From contig DASCQF010000010.1 in the NCBI GenBank assembly GCA_036012905.1, positions 22,672 through 86,671 of the forward strand: a DNA stretch of 64,000 nucleotides, given 5' to 3'. This DNA comes from NP936 sp002726085 (GTDB lineage Bacteria > Acidobacteriota > Vicinamibacteria > Vicinamibacterales > UBA8438). Numbering within the stretch: position 1 is the stretch's first letter; every line of letters starts with the position of its first letter. The notes below the pieces were generated by a model. That model searched no databases, was not told where the DNA came from, and was given only the letters and a program-made list of their open reading frames with translations. Below are positions 27,653-36,632 of the stretch, piece after piece. The position numbers were made by a program, and so were the translations under genes.

Positions 27653-28897
27653 TCAGTCGGCCGGTTCGATGCGCAGCAGGGCGGCCTCGCCCCCCGCCGG
27701 GTCGACGCCGAGAAAGCCGCCCGCGGTCAAGACGTAGATCAGACCGTCCGGGCCCTGCTTCACATCGCGAATGCGCCGTCTGAGACCGGCCAGCAGCCAT
27801 TCCCGTCGCTGTTCGAGCCCCTGCTGGTTGAACTTGATCCGCTCTAGATGCCCGGTGCGCTCGACGCGACCCGTCATCAGCGAGCCCACGAAGAGATCGC
27901 CGCGCCACGCGGGAAAACGATCGCCGGTGTAGAACATCAGCCCTGACGGGCCGATCGAAGGAATCCAGACGAACTCCGGCTGCACGAAGTCTTCCCGCCA
28001 GGGACGCTCCGTGACGCGCTGGCCCGTGTACTCACGCGAGTAGGACACGACCGGCCACCCATAATTCTGCCCGGGACGGATGATGTTGACCTCGTCCCCA
28101 CCCTGCGGCGCGTGCTCGCTGGCCCAGAGCTCCCCGGTATCGGGATGGATGGCGACGCCCATCTGATTGCGATGGCCCAGTGAGAACACCTCGGGCTCGG
28201 CGTCGGCCTGGCCCACGAACGGGTTCTCCTCAGCCGCGACGCCATCGTCGCGTAGCCTCAGCATCTTGCCGACGTGACTGGCCGGGTCCTGGGCAGCGGG
28301 GCGTCGCCCCCCGAAGGCGCCACCCAGCGTCATGAACAGCGTACCGTCAGGCGCGAACAACAGACGCGACGCCCCGGCTGCGGCGCCGTCACCATTGCTG
28401 ACGAACAGATCTCGTACCTCGGACAGGACCTGGCCCTCGAGACGCCCCCTGGCCAGCGCCACTGTCGACCCGGTCTCGGTCGGCTTCGAGTAGGTCAGAT
28501 ACACCCAGCGGTTGTCCGAGAACTCCGGGTGCACCGCGACATCCATCAATCCCGCCAACGCCTGCCCGGTGTACACCTCGGGCACGCCCGACAGCGGGGT
28601 CGGCTCCAGGACGCCGTTGCGAATCACTCTCAGGGTGCCCAGCCGCTCGGTGACGAGCACGCTCCCGTCGGGCAGGAACGTGAATCCCCAGGGATAGGTC
28701 AGTCCGTCTGTCACGACGCTCACCCGGATGCGCTGGCCCTCAGCCGTCCCGTACTCCACCGGAGGGTCCGGCAGGGGGACGACAGGGATGCCCTCGGCGG
28801 CAAAGGGCTCCGCATCAGGCTGCTGCGCATCGAGCACATACGACGCCAGCATGACGAGCAGTGTCGCGCCAACGAGAACGGCGATGAAACGATGCAT
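27653..28897 (-). CDS. soluble PQQ-dependent sugar dehydrogenase (YliI/aldose type)
   Basis: A 414-residue secreted protein (signal peptide to about residue 24, LDAQQ). It is the six-bladed soluble glucose/aldose sugar dehydrogenase fold, distinct from the eight-bladed quinoproteins nearby. Family blocks are LTYPWGFTFLPDGSVLVTER, GQALAGLMDVAVHPEF, DGTLFMTLGGAFGGR, FSLGHRNQMGVAIHP (with the catalytic-region His), LWASEHAPQGGDEVNII and GQNYGWPVVSY. The N-terminal half supplies PQQ and calcium contacts. GGGAGG precedes the ATG; an upstream in-frame start lacks a signal peptide. TATAAT lies about 35 bases upstream. Confidence 0.9.
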   Translation of the reverse strand: MHRFIAVLVGATLLVMLASYVLDAQQPDAEPFAAEGIPVVPLPDPPVEYGTAEGQRIRVSVVTDGLTYPWGFTFLPDGSVLVTERLGTLRVIRNGVLEPTPLSGVPEVYTGQALAGLMDVAVHPEFSDNRWVYLTYSKPTETGSTVALARGRLEGQVLSEVRDLFVSNGDGAAAGASRLLFAPDGTLFMTLGGAFGGRRPAAQDPASHVGKMLRLRDDGVAAEENPFVGQADAEPEVFSLGHRNQMGVAIHPDTGELWASEHAPQGGDEVNIIRPGQNYGWPVVSYSREYTGQRVTERPWREDFVQPEFVWIPSIGPSGLMFYTGDRFPAWRGDLFVGSLMTGRVERTGHLERIKFNQQGLEQRREWLLAGLRRRIRDVKQGPDGLIYVLTAGGFLGVDPAGGEAALLRIEPAD

Positions 28898-28931
28898 CCT
28901 TCCCTCCCGGCAGATGTTGTTGAGGATGCCG

Positions 28932-28937
28932 ATTATA
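28932..28937 (-). promoter_or_regulatory. -10 element for the soluble PQQ sugar dehydrogenase
   Basis: TATAAT followed by CGGC on the minus strand, 35 bases before the start codon at 28897. No good -35 is seen. Confidence 0.6.
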
Positions 28938-28998
28938 CCCGCCGCATCCGTCGCTCCGGCCACCACTCATCCTGGCAGACAGAGCAGACACGCCCGCG

Positions 28999-30978
28999 TC
29001 AGGCGACCGCGGGGGCAGCGAACTGGACGTTGTAGAGCGCGGCGTAGGCGCCGTTGGCCCGGAGCAGCGCTTCGTGCGTGCCCTGCTCGACGATTTGCCC
29101 CGCCTCCATCACCAGAATCAGGTCCGCGTCGCGGATTGTGGAGAGCCGGTGCGCGATCACAAAACTCGTGCGGTCGGTGCGCAGCGCGGCCATCGCATGC
29201 TGCAGCAGCAGCTCCGTGCGGGTGTCGACCGAGCTCGTCGCCTCGTCGAGAATCAGCAACGCCGGATCGGCCAGAAACGCGCGCGCGATCGTGATCAGCT
29301 GGCGCTCGCCGGCGCTGAGGTTGCCCCCCGCCTCATCGACCACCGTGTCGTACCCCTCGGGCAGGCTGTGGACGAACCGGTCGACGAATGTGGCCCGCGC
29401 GGCTTCGAGGATGTCTGCCTCAGATGCCTCCGGGCACCCGTAGGCGATGTTGTCGCGAATCGTGCCCTCGAAGAGCCAGGTATCCTGCAGCACCATGCCG
29501 ATCTCGGCGCGCAGGTCGGCCCGGTGCATCTCGGTGATATCGGTGCCGTCCAGCGTAATCCGCCCGGCGTCGACGTCGTAGAACCGCATGATCAGGTTGA
29601 CCAGCGTGGTCTTGCCCGCCCCGGTCGGGCCGACGATGGCTACGGTGTGTCCCGGGGCGGCCACGAGCGACAGGTCCGTGATCAGCGGCGCATCAGGTGC
29701 GTAGCGGAACGAGATCTCTTCGAACTCAACGCAACCACGCTGTTCCACCGGGAGGGCAGCGGCGGCATGCTCGGCGGGCTCCTCTTCGGCATCGAGCAGC
29801 TCAAACACCCGTTCCGCCGAGGCCACACCTGACTGTAGAAGATTGACCATAGAAGCCACCTGCGTCAGCGGCTGGGTGAACTGCCGGGAATATTGGATGA
29901 ACGCCTGCACCTCACCGAGGCTCATCGCCCCATTCGCGACCCGGAGCCCGCCAACGACGGCAATCGCCACGTAGTTCAGATTGCCGATGAACATCATCAT
30001 CGGCATGATCAGGCCCGAGACGAACTGTGCGCCGAAACTAGCCGTGAACAGCTCCTCGTTCTCGCGGTCGAAGCGCGCCTCGACGTCGCGGCGCCGGCCA
30101 AAGACCTTGGTCAGCTCGTGCCCGGTGAACGCCTCTTCGACCTGGGCGCTAAGGGTGCCGGTATGCCGCCACTGCGAGACAAACAGCGCTTGAGAGCGCT
30201 TCATGACGAGTCCCGCGACCAGCATGCTCACAGGAATCGTGACCAGGGCGATCAGCGCCAGCGTCGGCGAGATGAAGAGCATCATCGCCACCACACTCAA
30301 TACCGTGAGTAGCGAAGTGAGCAGCTGGCTCATCGTCTGGGACAGACTCTGCGACACGTTGTCGATGTCGTTGGTTACCCGGCTCAGCAGCTCACCTCGC
30401 GGCTGGCGGTCGAAGTAGCCGAGCGGGACCCGGTTGATCTTCTCTTCGACCTCGGCACGCATCCGGTAGACCGTGCCCTGAACCACATCGTTCACCAGAT
30501 AGCCCTGCAGCCAGCTCAGCACCGACCCCACGACATAGAGCGAGATCACCAGGGCCAGCACCTGGCCCACCGCTCCGAAGTCCACGCCCTGGCCGGGCAC
30601 GACGTTGTCCATCGCCGCTATCATGTCGGCCAGCCGGGTGGCGCCGGACGCCCGCATCGACTCGAGAGCCTGCTCGACGCCGACACCGGACGGCAGCTGC
30701 TGGCCGAACAGGCCGGCGAAGATCAGGTCGGTGGCCCGGCCGAGAATCCTGGGCCCGACCGCGAACAGCGCCACGCTGACCACAGCCAGCACCAGGATTG
30801 CGCCGACCTTGCCGCGCTCGGGACGCATCCGAGCCAGCACGCGCCTTGCCGAGGGCCCGAAGGCGATCGATTTCTGGCCGACAATCGGGCCGCTCATCGG
30901 CCCACGGCCAGGTCCACCAGCCCGGATCCGTTCCGTCTGTTTCATTGTGCCGGCCGGGCCCATGCCCTGGGCGCTCAT
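28999..30978 (-). CDS. heterodimeric ABC exporter, canonical subunit
   Basis: A 659-residue ABC exporter half-transporter: a Gly-rich cytosolic lead, six membrane helices (about residues 60-350), then an ATPase domain. Walker A is GPTGAGKTTLVN, the signature is LSAGERQ, Walker B is ALLILDEATS with the catalytic Glu, and the H-loop is FVIAHRLST. The signature deviates from LSGGQ. The start overlaps the stop of the upstream subunit (ATGA at 30975-30978), so the pair is translationally coupled and should form one exporter of the LmrCD/TM287-288 kind. The substrate is unknown (drug, lipid or peptide). Confidence 0.92.
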   Translation of the reverse strand: MSAQGMGPAGTMKQTERIRAGGPGRGPMSGPIVGQKSIAFGPSARRVLARMRPERGKVGAILVLAVVSVALFAVGPRILGRATDLIFAGLFGQQLPSGVGVEQALESMRASGATRLADMIAAMDNVVPGQGVDFGAVGQVLALVISLYVVGSVLSWLQGYLVNDVVQGTVYRMRAEVEEKINRVPLGYFDRQPRGELLSRVTNDIDNVSQSLSQTMSQLLTSLLTVLSVVAMMLFISPTLALIALVTIPVSMLVAGLVMKRSQALFVSQWRHTGTLSAQVEEAFTGHELTKVFGRRRDVEARFDRENEELFTASFGAQFVSGLIMPMMMFIGNLNYVAIAVVGGLRVANGAMSLGEVQAFIQYSRQFTQPLTQVASMVNLLQSGVASAERVFELLDAEEEPAEHAAAALPVEQRGCVEFEEISFRYAPDAPLITDLSLVAAPGHTVAIVGPTGAGKTTLVNLIMRFYDVDAGRITLDGTDITEMHRADLRAEIGMVLQDTWLFEGTIRDNIAYGCPEASEADILEAARATFVDRFVHSLPEGYDTVVDEAGGNLSAGERQLITIARAFLADPALLILDEATSSVDTRTELLLQHAMAALRTDRTSFVIAHRLSTIRDADLILVMEAGQIVEQGTHEALLRANGAYAALYNVQFAAPAVA

Positions 30979-32711
30979 GCCAGCTCCTCGGCGCTGAGCT
31001 GCGACTCGACGATCTCCTGGTACGTGCTGCACGCGGCCAGCAGCTCCTCGTGCCGACCCAGCCCGACCACGTTGCCGTCTTCGAGCACGAGGATCTGGTC
31101 CGCGTCGAGGATGGTGGATATTCGTTGCGCGACGACAACCACGGCGGCCTCGCGGGTGACCGGCTTCAGCGCGTGTCGCAGTCGCCCGTCGGTGGCCAGG
31201 TCGAGCGCCGAGAACGAATCGTCGAAGAGGTAGATTTCGGGGTTGCTGATCAGGGCCCGTGCAATCGCGAGGCGTTGCCGCTGCCCGCCGGAGACGTTCG
31301 TGCCGCCCTGGACGATCGTCGCCTCGAGCCCGTCGGGCATCTCCTCGACGAACGCGCGGGCCTGGGCGATCTCGAGCGCCGCCCACATCTCTTGCTCGGT
31401 CGCATCCGGTCGGCCGTAGCGGAGATTGGAGGCGACGGTGCCAGAGAACAGATAGCCCTGCTGCGGCACCAGTCCGATCTTGCTCCACAGCAGGTCGGGG
31501 TCGAGCCGGCGCACGTCCACGCCGTCGACACTGACCTCGCCGCCGGTGACGTCGAAGAGCCGCGGGACCAGACCCAGCAACGTGCTCTTACCGGCACCGG
31601 TCGACCCAATGATGGCGGTTGTCTGCCCGGGCTCTGCCGCGAAGCTGATGCCCCTCAGTACCGGCTCGCTCGCGCCCGGGTAGCTAAACTCCACGCCCGA
31701 AAACCGAAGCGTCGCCCGCTCGCCCAGCTCGGTGACCGGCACCGACGGCGGCACGACGGACGACTCGGTATCGAGCACCTCGACAATTCGGTCGGCGCTG
31801 ACCGTGGCGCGCGGTACGAGCACCAGCATGAAGGTCGCCATCATCACCGCGATCAGGATCTGGATCAGGTAGGCAAGGAAGGCGGTCAGCGAGCCGACCT
31901 GCATCAGCCCGGCATCTACCCGCTGTCCGCCGAACCACAGCACGGCGACACTGGACACGTTCAGAATCAGGATCACCACGGGAAACATCACGGCCATCCA
32001 GCGGCCCACCCGCAGGGCAACATCGGTGAGTGCCCGATTCGCCGTGTCGAAACGGCGGGCCTCGAACGGCTCCCGCACGAACGCCCGGACCACCCGGATA
32101 CCGGTGATCTGTTCGCGCAGTGTCTTGTTGACGGCGTCGATGCGCGTCTGCATGGCGCGATAGCTGGGCACCATTCGAGAGATCACCACGCCGAGACTGA
32201 CGACCAGGGCCGGCACGCTGACGACCAGCAGCCAGGACAGGCCGACGTCTTCGCGGAGCGCCATGACCACCCCGCCCACCATCATGATCGGTGCCGTGAC
32301 CATCATCGTGCAGCTGAGCAGGACGAGCATCTGGACCTGCTGCACATCGTTGGTCGTGCGCGTGATCAGGGACGGGGCGCCGAAGTGGGTGACCTCACGG
32401 CTCGAGAAAGACCCGACCCGGTGGAACACCGCCGCGCGCACGTCCCGCCCGAACCCCATGGCGGTGCGTGCCCCGAAATAGACGGCGGCCACGGTGGCGG
32501 CAACCTGCACCAGCGCGACCGCCAGCATGACCACACCGACGCGCATGATGTAGGACGTGTCGCCCCGTGCGACGCCGCTGTCGATGATGTCGGCGTTCAA
32601 ACTCGGCAGGAAGAGCGCCGCGATCGTGGCCGCAAATTGGAGGCCGACTACCCCCAGGAGCCACATGCGATATGGCCGCAGATAGGTGCGGAGCAACCGT
32701 AGCAACATCAT
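30975..32711 (-). CDS. heterodimeric ABC exporter, degenerate-site subunit
   Basis: A 578-residue ABC exporter half-transporter with six helices (about residues 15-300) and an ATPase domain. Walker A is GSTGAGKST (about 369-377) and the signature VSGGQ (473-477) is canonical. The Walker B region reads IYLFDDSFSALD, with Asp498 where catalytic Glu is expected. The H-loop position is Gln (VVAQRIST, Q529). This combination marks the degenerate ATP site of heterodimeric exporters, formed by this subunit's Walker motifs and the LSAGE signature of the partner. ATG-ATG start, with a weak GGCGGAA ribosome site. A MITE-like repeat lies just upstream. Confidence 0.92.
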   Translation of the reverse strand: MMLLRLLRTYLRPYRMWLLGVVGLQFAATIAALFLPSLNADIIDSGVARGDTSYIMRVGVVMLAVALVQVAATVAAVYFGARTAMGFGRDVRAAVFHRVGSFSSREVTHFGAPSLITRTTNDVQQVQMLVLLSCTMMVTAPIMMVGGVVMALREDVGLSWLLVVSVPALVVSLGVVISRMVPSYRAMQTRIDAVNKTLREQITGIRVVRAFVREPFEARRFDTANRALTDVALRVGRWMAVMFPVVILILNVSSVAVLWFGGQRVDAGLMQVGSLTAFLAYLIQILIAVMMATFMLVLVPRATVSADRIVEVLDTESSVVPPSVPVTELGERATLRFSGVEFSYPGASEPVLRGISFAAEPGQTTAIIGSTGAGKSTLLGLVPRLFDVTGGEVSVDGVDVRRLDPDLLWSKIGLVPQQGYLFSGTVASNLRYGRPDATEQEMWAALEIAQARAFVEEMPDGLEATIVQGGTNVSGGQRQRLAIARALISNPEIYLFDDSFSALDLATDGRLRHALKPVTREAAVVVVAQRISTILDADQILVLEDGNVVGLGRHEELLAACSTYQEIVESQLSAEELA

Positions 32712-32753
32712 CGTCGTAGGGTTTTCCGCCGGGACGCCACCGCCGAGGCACCA

Positions 32754-32913
32754 AGGGCCAGCGCAAGACTAACTTCCCATTTTCGGCCGCCGATCCATCC
32801 CGCCTGGCAGCGTTGCTCGTCGGTCGAATACTGTCCGTATGCTCCCTCCTCGCGCCTGGCCAACCGGGCGCCTCGACGCCCCAAGAGGGGCACTCATTCT
32901 TGCGCGGACCCTA
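32754..32913. repeat. MITE-like element, copy A
   Basis: A roughly 160-base non-coding element with imperfect terminal inverted repeats based on AGGGTCCGCGCAAGAAT, present a second time, inverted, at 39784-39949. An internal hairpin region includes CGCCTGGCC...GGGCGCC. The right end carries the TAG stop codon of the acyl-CoA dehydrogenase gene (32911-32913). The left end of this copy is more degenerate (CAAGGGCCAGCGCAAGAC). No transposase gene is inside it. Confidence 0.75.
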
Positions 32914-34683
32914 GCCCAGCGCGCCGTTGCGCGCCACGAGGGCGCGCGCGATGAGGGCGCGAGTCTCGACGAGCCCTACCGGTGTCGGCAGCCATGCGAT
33001 GACCCGGTCGAGGGCGGCGGTGAGGCGGCTGTCCTCCAGCAGTGCCGCGAGCACCTCGGTGGACTCCTGCCGCACGCGATCGGCCGCACGGAAGAAGACG
33101 AGTCGCGCCAGCGCCGCCTCCAGCGACAGGTCGGCCTCCGGGCGAGCCCCGGTCAGCTTCAGCACCCGGAGGACCGTGCTTTCGGCACGATAGGTCTCCA
33201 TGGCGATGTCGGCGAGGCTGCCGAGCAGCTGCTGCCGGTCCGGGTCGAAGAGCTGTTGGTCATCGACGACACCGGCCCACACCTCGCCGACGACGCAGAG
33301 AAAGACCTGCTTGAAGCCACCGAGCTGGGCCCGCAACGCCGCGAGGCTGTCTCCACGCGGGTCGACCACAGGCGGAGTCAGCCCCGACACGGCATCTCGC
33401 AACGGAAGCTGGCCGCCAGCCGCACGTTTGAGGATGGATTTGGCGATGCTGAGCCGACAGATCTCGCTCGTACCTTCGTAGATACGGGTAATGCGCGAGT
33501 CTCGGTACCACCTGGCCGCCGGATACTCTTCGCTGTAGCCATTGCCGCCATAGACCTGGAGAGCTTCATCGGCAAGGCCGTTATAGGTCTCCGTGCCGAT
33601 GACCTTCGCCATCGCGCATTCTACCGAGAACTCGGCGAGAGTCCGCAGCTTCAAGTCGAGGGAGCTCGCGCCGCCGTCTCCCAGCCCCTCGGTCGCCGTG
33701 TACACCAGCCCGGCCGTGCGATAGGCGACCGACTCGGCGCCGTAGGCGCCCGCTGCCATCTCGGCCAGCTTCCGCTGGATCAGACCGAAGTCGGCAATCG
33801 GGTGTCCGAATTGCCGACGCTCGGTGGCGTACTGCGTGGTGGTGGCAAGGATCTTCTTGGCGATGCCGGCACAGTTGGCCGCCATCTTCATCCTCCCCAG
33901 GTTGAGCGTGCACAGCGCCACCTTGTGGCCCTTACCGACCTCCCCGAGCAGATTCTCCACCGGGATCGCGACATCGGTGAGCTGTATCGGACAGACCGAT
34001 GACCCGTGCTGGCCCATGAGCCGCTCGGGGTCGCCGACGACCACCCCCGGGGTATCGCGCTCGAGCAGAAAGGCGGAAAAGGCGGTGCCGTCTACCTTGG
34101 CGAACAGGATGAACAGATCGGCCCATCCGGCGTTCGTGATCCACTGCTTGGCGCCGTTTACGACAAAGTGCGTGCCCTCCGGATTCAGCACGGCCGCCGT
34201 CTTGATGTTCATCGCGTCGGAGCCGGAGCCGGGCTCGGTCAACGCGAAGGCGGCCATGAGGTCGCCGCTCATGCAGCGCGGCAAATACCGGTCGATCTGG
34301 GCCTCGGTGCCGAAGTAGGCGAGGGGCAGCGTGCCGACACCCTGATGCGCGAACACGGTCGACGCCAGACCGCCGAGATACGAGCGGGCCTCGGCCATGC
34401 CGGCGACCGCCAGCAGACCCAACCCGAGACCACCGTGCTCCTCGGGCACCTCCGCCATGAAGAGACCAAGGTCGGCGGCCTTCTTGAACAGGGGACGGAT
34501 GACGTCGATGTTTTTGCGATCGATCTCATCGAACCGCGGCGCCACTTCCCGTTCAGCGAACTCCCGGATCGAGCGCAGCAGGAGACGCTCGTCGTCACCC
34601 ATGTCTTCAGGACAGACGACGTCGTCGGGCTCAACATCGCCGAGGAGAAAGGCTGCGCCACGCTGTTGCGTCTTCACGGTCAT
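32911..34683 (-). CDS. acyl-CoA dehydrogenase (VLCAD/ACAD9-like length)
   Basis: A 590-residue flavoprotein that introduces the alpha-beta double bond in acyl-CoA thioesters. The FAD/substrate motif AFALTEPGSGSDA, the WITNAGWAD block and YEGTSEICRLSIAKSIL near residue 400 are present; the Glu in YEGT is the expected catalytic base of the very-long-chain class. About 170 extra C-terminal residues form the helical extension of that class. GTAGGAG precedes the ATG and overlaps the stop of the TRAP large-permease gene 9 bases upstream, so it belongs to the TRAP operon. It may act on the acid imported by that system. The stop codon lies in the end of a MITE-like repeat. Confidence 0.93.
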   Translation of the reverse strand: MTVKTQQRGAAFLLGDVEPDDVVCPEDMGDDERLLLRSIREFAEREVAPRFDEIDRKNIDVIRPLFKKAADLGLFMAEVPEEHGGLGLGLLAVAGMAEARSYLGGLASTVFAHQGVGTLPLAYFGTEAQIDRYLPRCMSGDLMAAFALTEPGSGSDAMNIKTAAVLNPEGTHFVVNGAKQWITNAGWADLFILFAKVDGTAFSAFLLERDTPGVVVGDPERLMGQHGSSVCPIQLTDVAIPVENLLGEVGKGHKVALCTLNLGRMKMAANCAGIAKKILATTTQYATERRQFGHPIADFGLIQRKLAEMAAGAYGAESVAYRTAGLVYTATEGLGDGGASSLDLKLRTLAEFSVECAMAKVIGTETYNGLADEALQVYGGNGYSEEYPAARWYRDSRITRIYEGTSEICRLSIAKSILKRAAGGQLPLRDAVSGLTPPVVDPRGDSLAALRAQLGGFKQVFLCVVGEVWAGVVDDQQLFDPDRQQLLGSLADIAMETYRAESTVLRVLKLTGARPEADLSLEAALARLVFFRAADRVRQESTEVLAALLEDSRLTAALDRVIAWLPTPVGLVETRALIARALVARNGALG

Positions 34684-34692
34684 GGTGTGCTC

Positions 34693-35994
34693 CTACCCCA
34701 TCTGCCCCGGCAGCCACAGGGCGATCTCGGGAAAGGCGATCAGCAGCGCCAGCACGACCAACTCACCGACCACGAAGGGGAGCACGCCCATGAAGATGTC
34801 CCCCATCGGCACCTCGGGTGCCGTGCGCCGCATGACGAAAACATTCGCGCCGATCGGGGGCGTCACAAGGGCGAGCTCGGCCATGACCACCGCGAAGACC
34901 CCAAACCAGACCGGGTCGATGCCCAGCTCGTCGACGACCGGCATCACGAACGGTATCGTCAGCACCAGCATCCCGAACACGTCCACCATCGCGCCCAGCA
35001 CCAGGTAGAGCAGCACCAGCAGTACGAGGAACGGCACCCGCCCCAGCTCCATTCCGACCAGCATCGCCACCAGGTTCTCGGTGATCCCCGTGATCGCCAG
35101 GAAGCGAGCCACCAGATATCCGCCGACGATGATCGCGAAGATCATCGCGCTGATCAGGGCGGTTTCCTCGGCAGCCCTGCTCATGGCCAGCCTCGTCAGC
35201 CGGCGCCGCATCGCCGCGGTCAACAGCACGCCCGTGCACCCCACGCCGGCCGCCTCGGTAGGCGTGAAGATGCCCCCGTAGATGCCGCCGATCACGAGAA
35301 GGAACAGCCCCAGGATCGGCAGCAGGCCCACCGTCGAGGTCCACCGTTCGCGCCACGTCGCCTTCGGACCGGGTGGCCCCAGCGTCGGTGTCACGATGCA
35401 CCGGACCAGGATGATCGCCGAGAACATCGCGGCGGTCAGAATGCCCGGCACGATGCCGGCGATAAAGAGCGAGCCGATCGACGTCTCGGTCATCACACCG
35501 TAAAAGATAAAGATGAGACTGGGCGGGATGAGGATGCCGAGCGTTCCCGACGCGGCGAGCGCGCCGGTGGCCAGGCGAGGATGGTATTTGTAGCGTCGCA
35601 TCTCGGGCATGACGATCGCGCCCATCGTCGCCACCGTCGCGATGCTCGAGCCGGTGACCGCGCCAAACGCGCCACAGGCCACCACCGAGGTGATCGCCAT
35701 GCCTCCCGGCACCCGGCTGATCCAGGTGCGTACGCCCTGGTAGAGGTCTGAGGCGAGGCCCGTCTGGAAGACGAGCTGCCCCATCAGCACGAAGAGCGGA
35801 ATGGTGACGAAGACGAAGTTGCGTCCTTCGTCCCAGGGAATCAGCAGCGTGTGGGCCAGCGCGGGTCCTGGCCCCTCCAGTACCCAGAGCCCGACGGCGC
35901 CGGTGACGGCCATGGCGAGCGCGATCGGAACCCCCAGAATGAGGAGCACGACCATGGCAGCGATACCGATGAGACCGGCGAGGGTGAGGCTCAC
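34693..35994 (-). CDS. dctM: TRAP transporter large permease, DctM type
   Basis: A 433-residue integral membrane protein with about 12 hydrophobic segments, the size and pattern of DctM. Blocks such as GSSIATVATMGAIVMPEMRRYKYHPRL (here within 20-residue steps), LIPPSLIFIFYGVMTETSIG and TPTEAAGVG are typical. It carries the Na+-coupled translocation path of a tripartite (TRAP) uptake system for organic acids. The GTG at 35994 overlaps the TGA of DctQ (GTGA), which fixes the start: the frame is open 60 codons further upstream but those lie inside dctQ. Confidence 0.92.
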   Translation of the reverse strand: MSLTLAGLIGIAAMVVLLILGVPIALAMAVTGAVGLWVLEGPGPALAHTLLIPWDEGRNFVFVTIPLFVLMGQLVFQTGLASDLYQGVRTWISRVPGGMAITSVVACGAFGAVTGSSIATVATMGAIVMPEMRRYKYHPRLATGALAASGTLGILIPPSLIFIFYGVMTETSIGSLFIAGIVPGILTAAMFSAIILVRCIVTPTLGPPGPKATWRERWTSTVGLLPILGLFLLVIGGIYGGIFTPTEAAGVGCTGVLLTAAMRRRLTRLAMSRAAEETALISAMIFAIIVGGYLVARFLAITGITENLVAMLVGMELGRVPFLVLLVLLYLVLGAMVDVFGMLVLTIPFVMPVVDELGIDPVWFGVFAVVMAELALVTPPIGANVFVMRRTAPEVPMGDIFMGVLPFVVGELVVLALLIAFPEIALWLPGQMG

Positions 35995-36632
35995 GAGGCG
36001 AGGTCGTCTCCGGGCGTCCGGTCGTCGCGTTCGGGCGCTGCAGACTCCGCGACGCGCTCGGCACGCTGCTCGTGTATGCGATGGTGCAGCTCGTCCTCCA
36101 CGCCTGCGGGGTTCGCGAATATGCGCGCGACCATCACGAACGCACACACCGACAGGAACCCCATGAACGGCCACAACGGCAGATTGAGGTCCTCACCCGT
36201 CTCTCCCGTCCGGATCATGAACGGTACAAAGCGGGCACCCTGCACCGCCATCAGCCCGAAGACGATGATGCCGGCCACCGACGACAGCACGTCCACGCCC
36301 CGTCTCCGCGCACTGGACAGGCGAATGTAGAAGACCTCCATGCGGATGTGGTACGCGCGGTCCCAGGCGTGCGGCAGCGCACAGAAGATCGTCATCAGGA
36401 GGAGGAGGCCGTTGGCGTCGCGGCCCCATTGCAGCGGCGCATTGAAGAGGTAGCGGAGGGCCACGTCCAGGGTGACCAGCACGACCAGCGACGGCATCGT
36501 CACGTAGAGGGCCAACCGAAATAGCTCGTAGGATGCCCGCTCTGACCATCGGTCGATGCGGTCCGCTGCCGGGTCGAGCCAGGCCAGCACTCCGTCCATA
36601 TCCCCCACCGCCCCGTCGTCCCTCTGTGTCAC
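35991..36632 (-). CDS. dctQ: TRAP transporter small permease, DctQ type
   Basis: A 213-residue membrane protein with four hydrophobic segments (about residues 40-180), the DctQ layout. Conserved features are the LRYLFNAPLQWGRDANGLLLL stretch around helix 2 and AYHIRMEVFY, as seen in DctQ subunits. The GTG at 36632 overlaps the TGA of the DctP gene (GTGA), and its own stop overlaps the start of DctM in the same way. An internal ATG at 36599 is a possible alternative start. Together with DctP and DctM it forms one TRAP uptake system. Confidence 0.88.
   Translation of the reverse strand: MTQRDDGAVGDMDGVLAWLDPAADRIDRWSERASYELFRLALYVTMPSLVVLVTLDVALRYLFNAPLQWGRDANGLLLLMTIFCALPHAWDRAYHIRMEVFYIRLSSARRRGVDVLSSVAGIIVFGLMAVQGARFVPFMIRTGETGEDLNLPLWPFMGFLSVCAFVMVARIFANPAGVEDELHHRIHEQRAERVAESAAPERDDRTPGDDLAS

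Noticed and set aside
30979..31488. N-terminal extension of the second ABC subunit to 31488
   Set aside because: It lies inside the upstream ABC gene; the ATGA overlap at 30975-30978 gives a better start.
32708..32893. A small reading frame inside MITE-like copy A (also in copy B)
   Set aside because: It covers the repeat and its terminal inverted repeats; the translation is not conserved in length between the two copies.
30798..35751. Long plus-strand frames opposite the ABC, acyl-CoA dehydrogenase and TRAP genes
   Set aside because: His- and Arg-rich low-complexity translation, a known artefact in GC-rich genomes.
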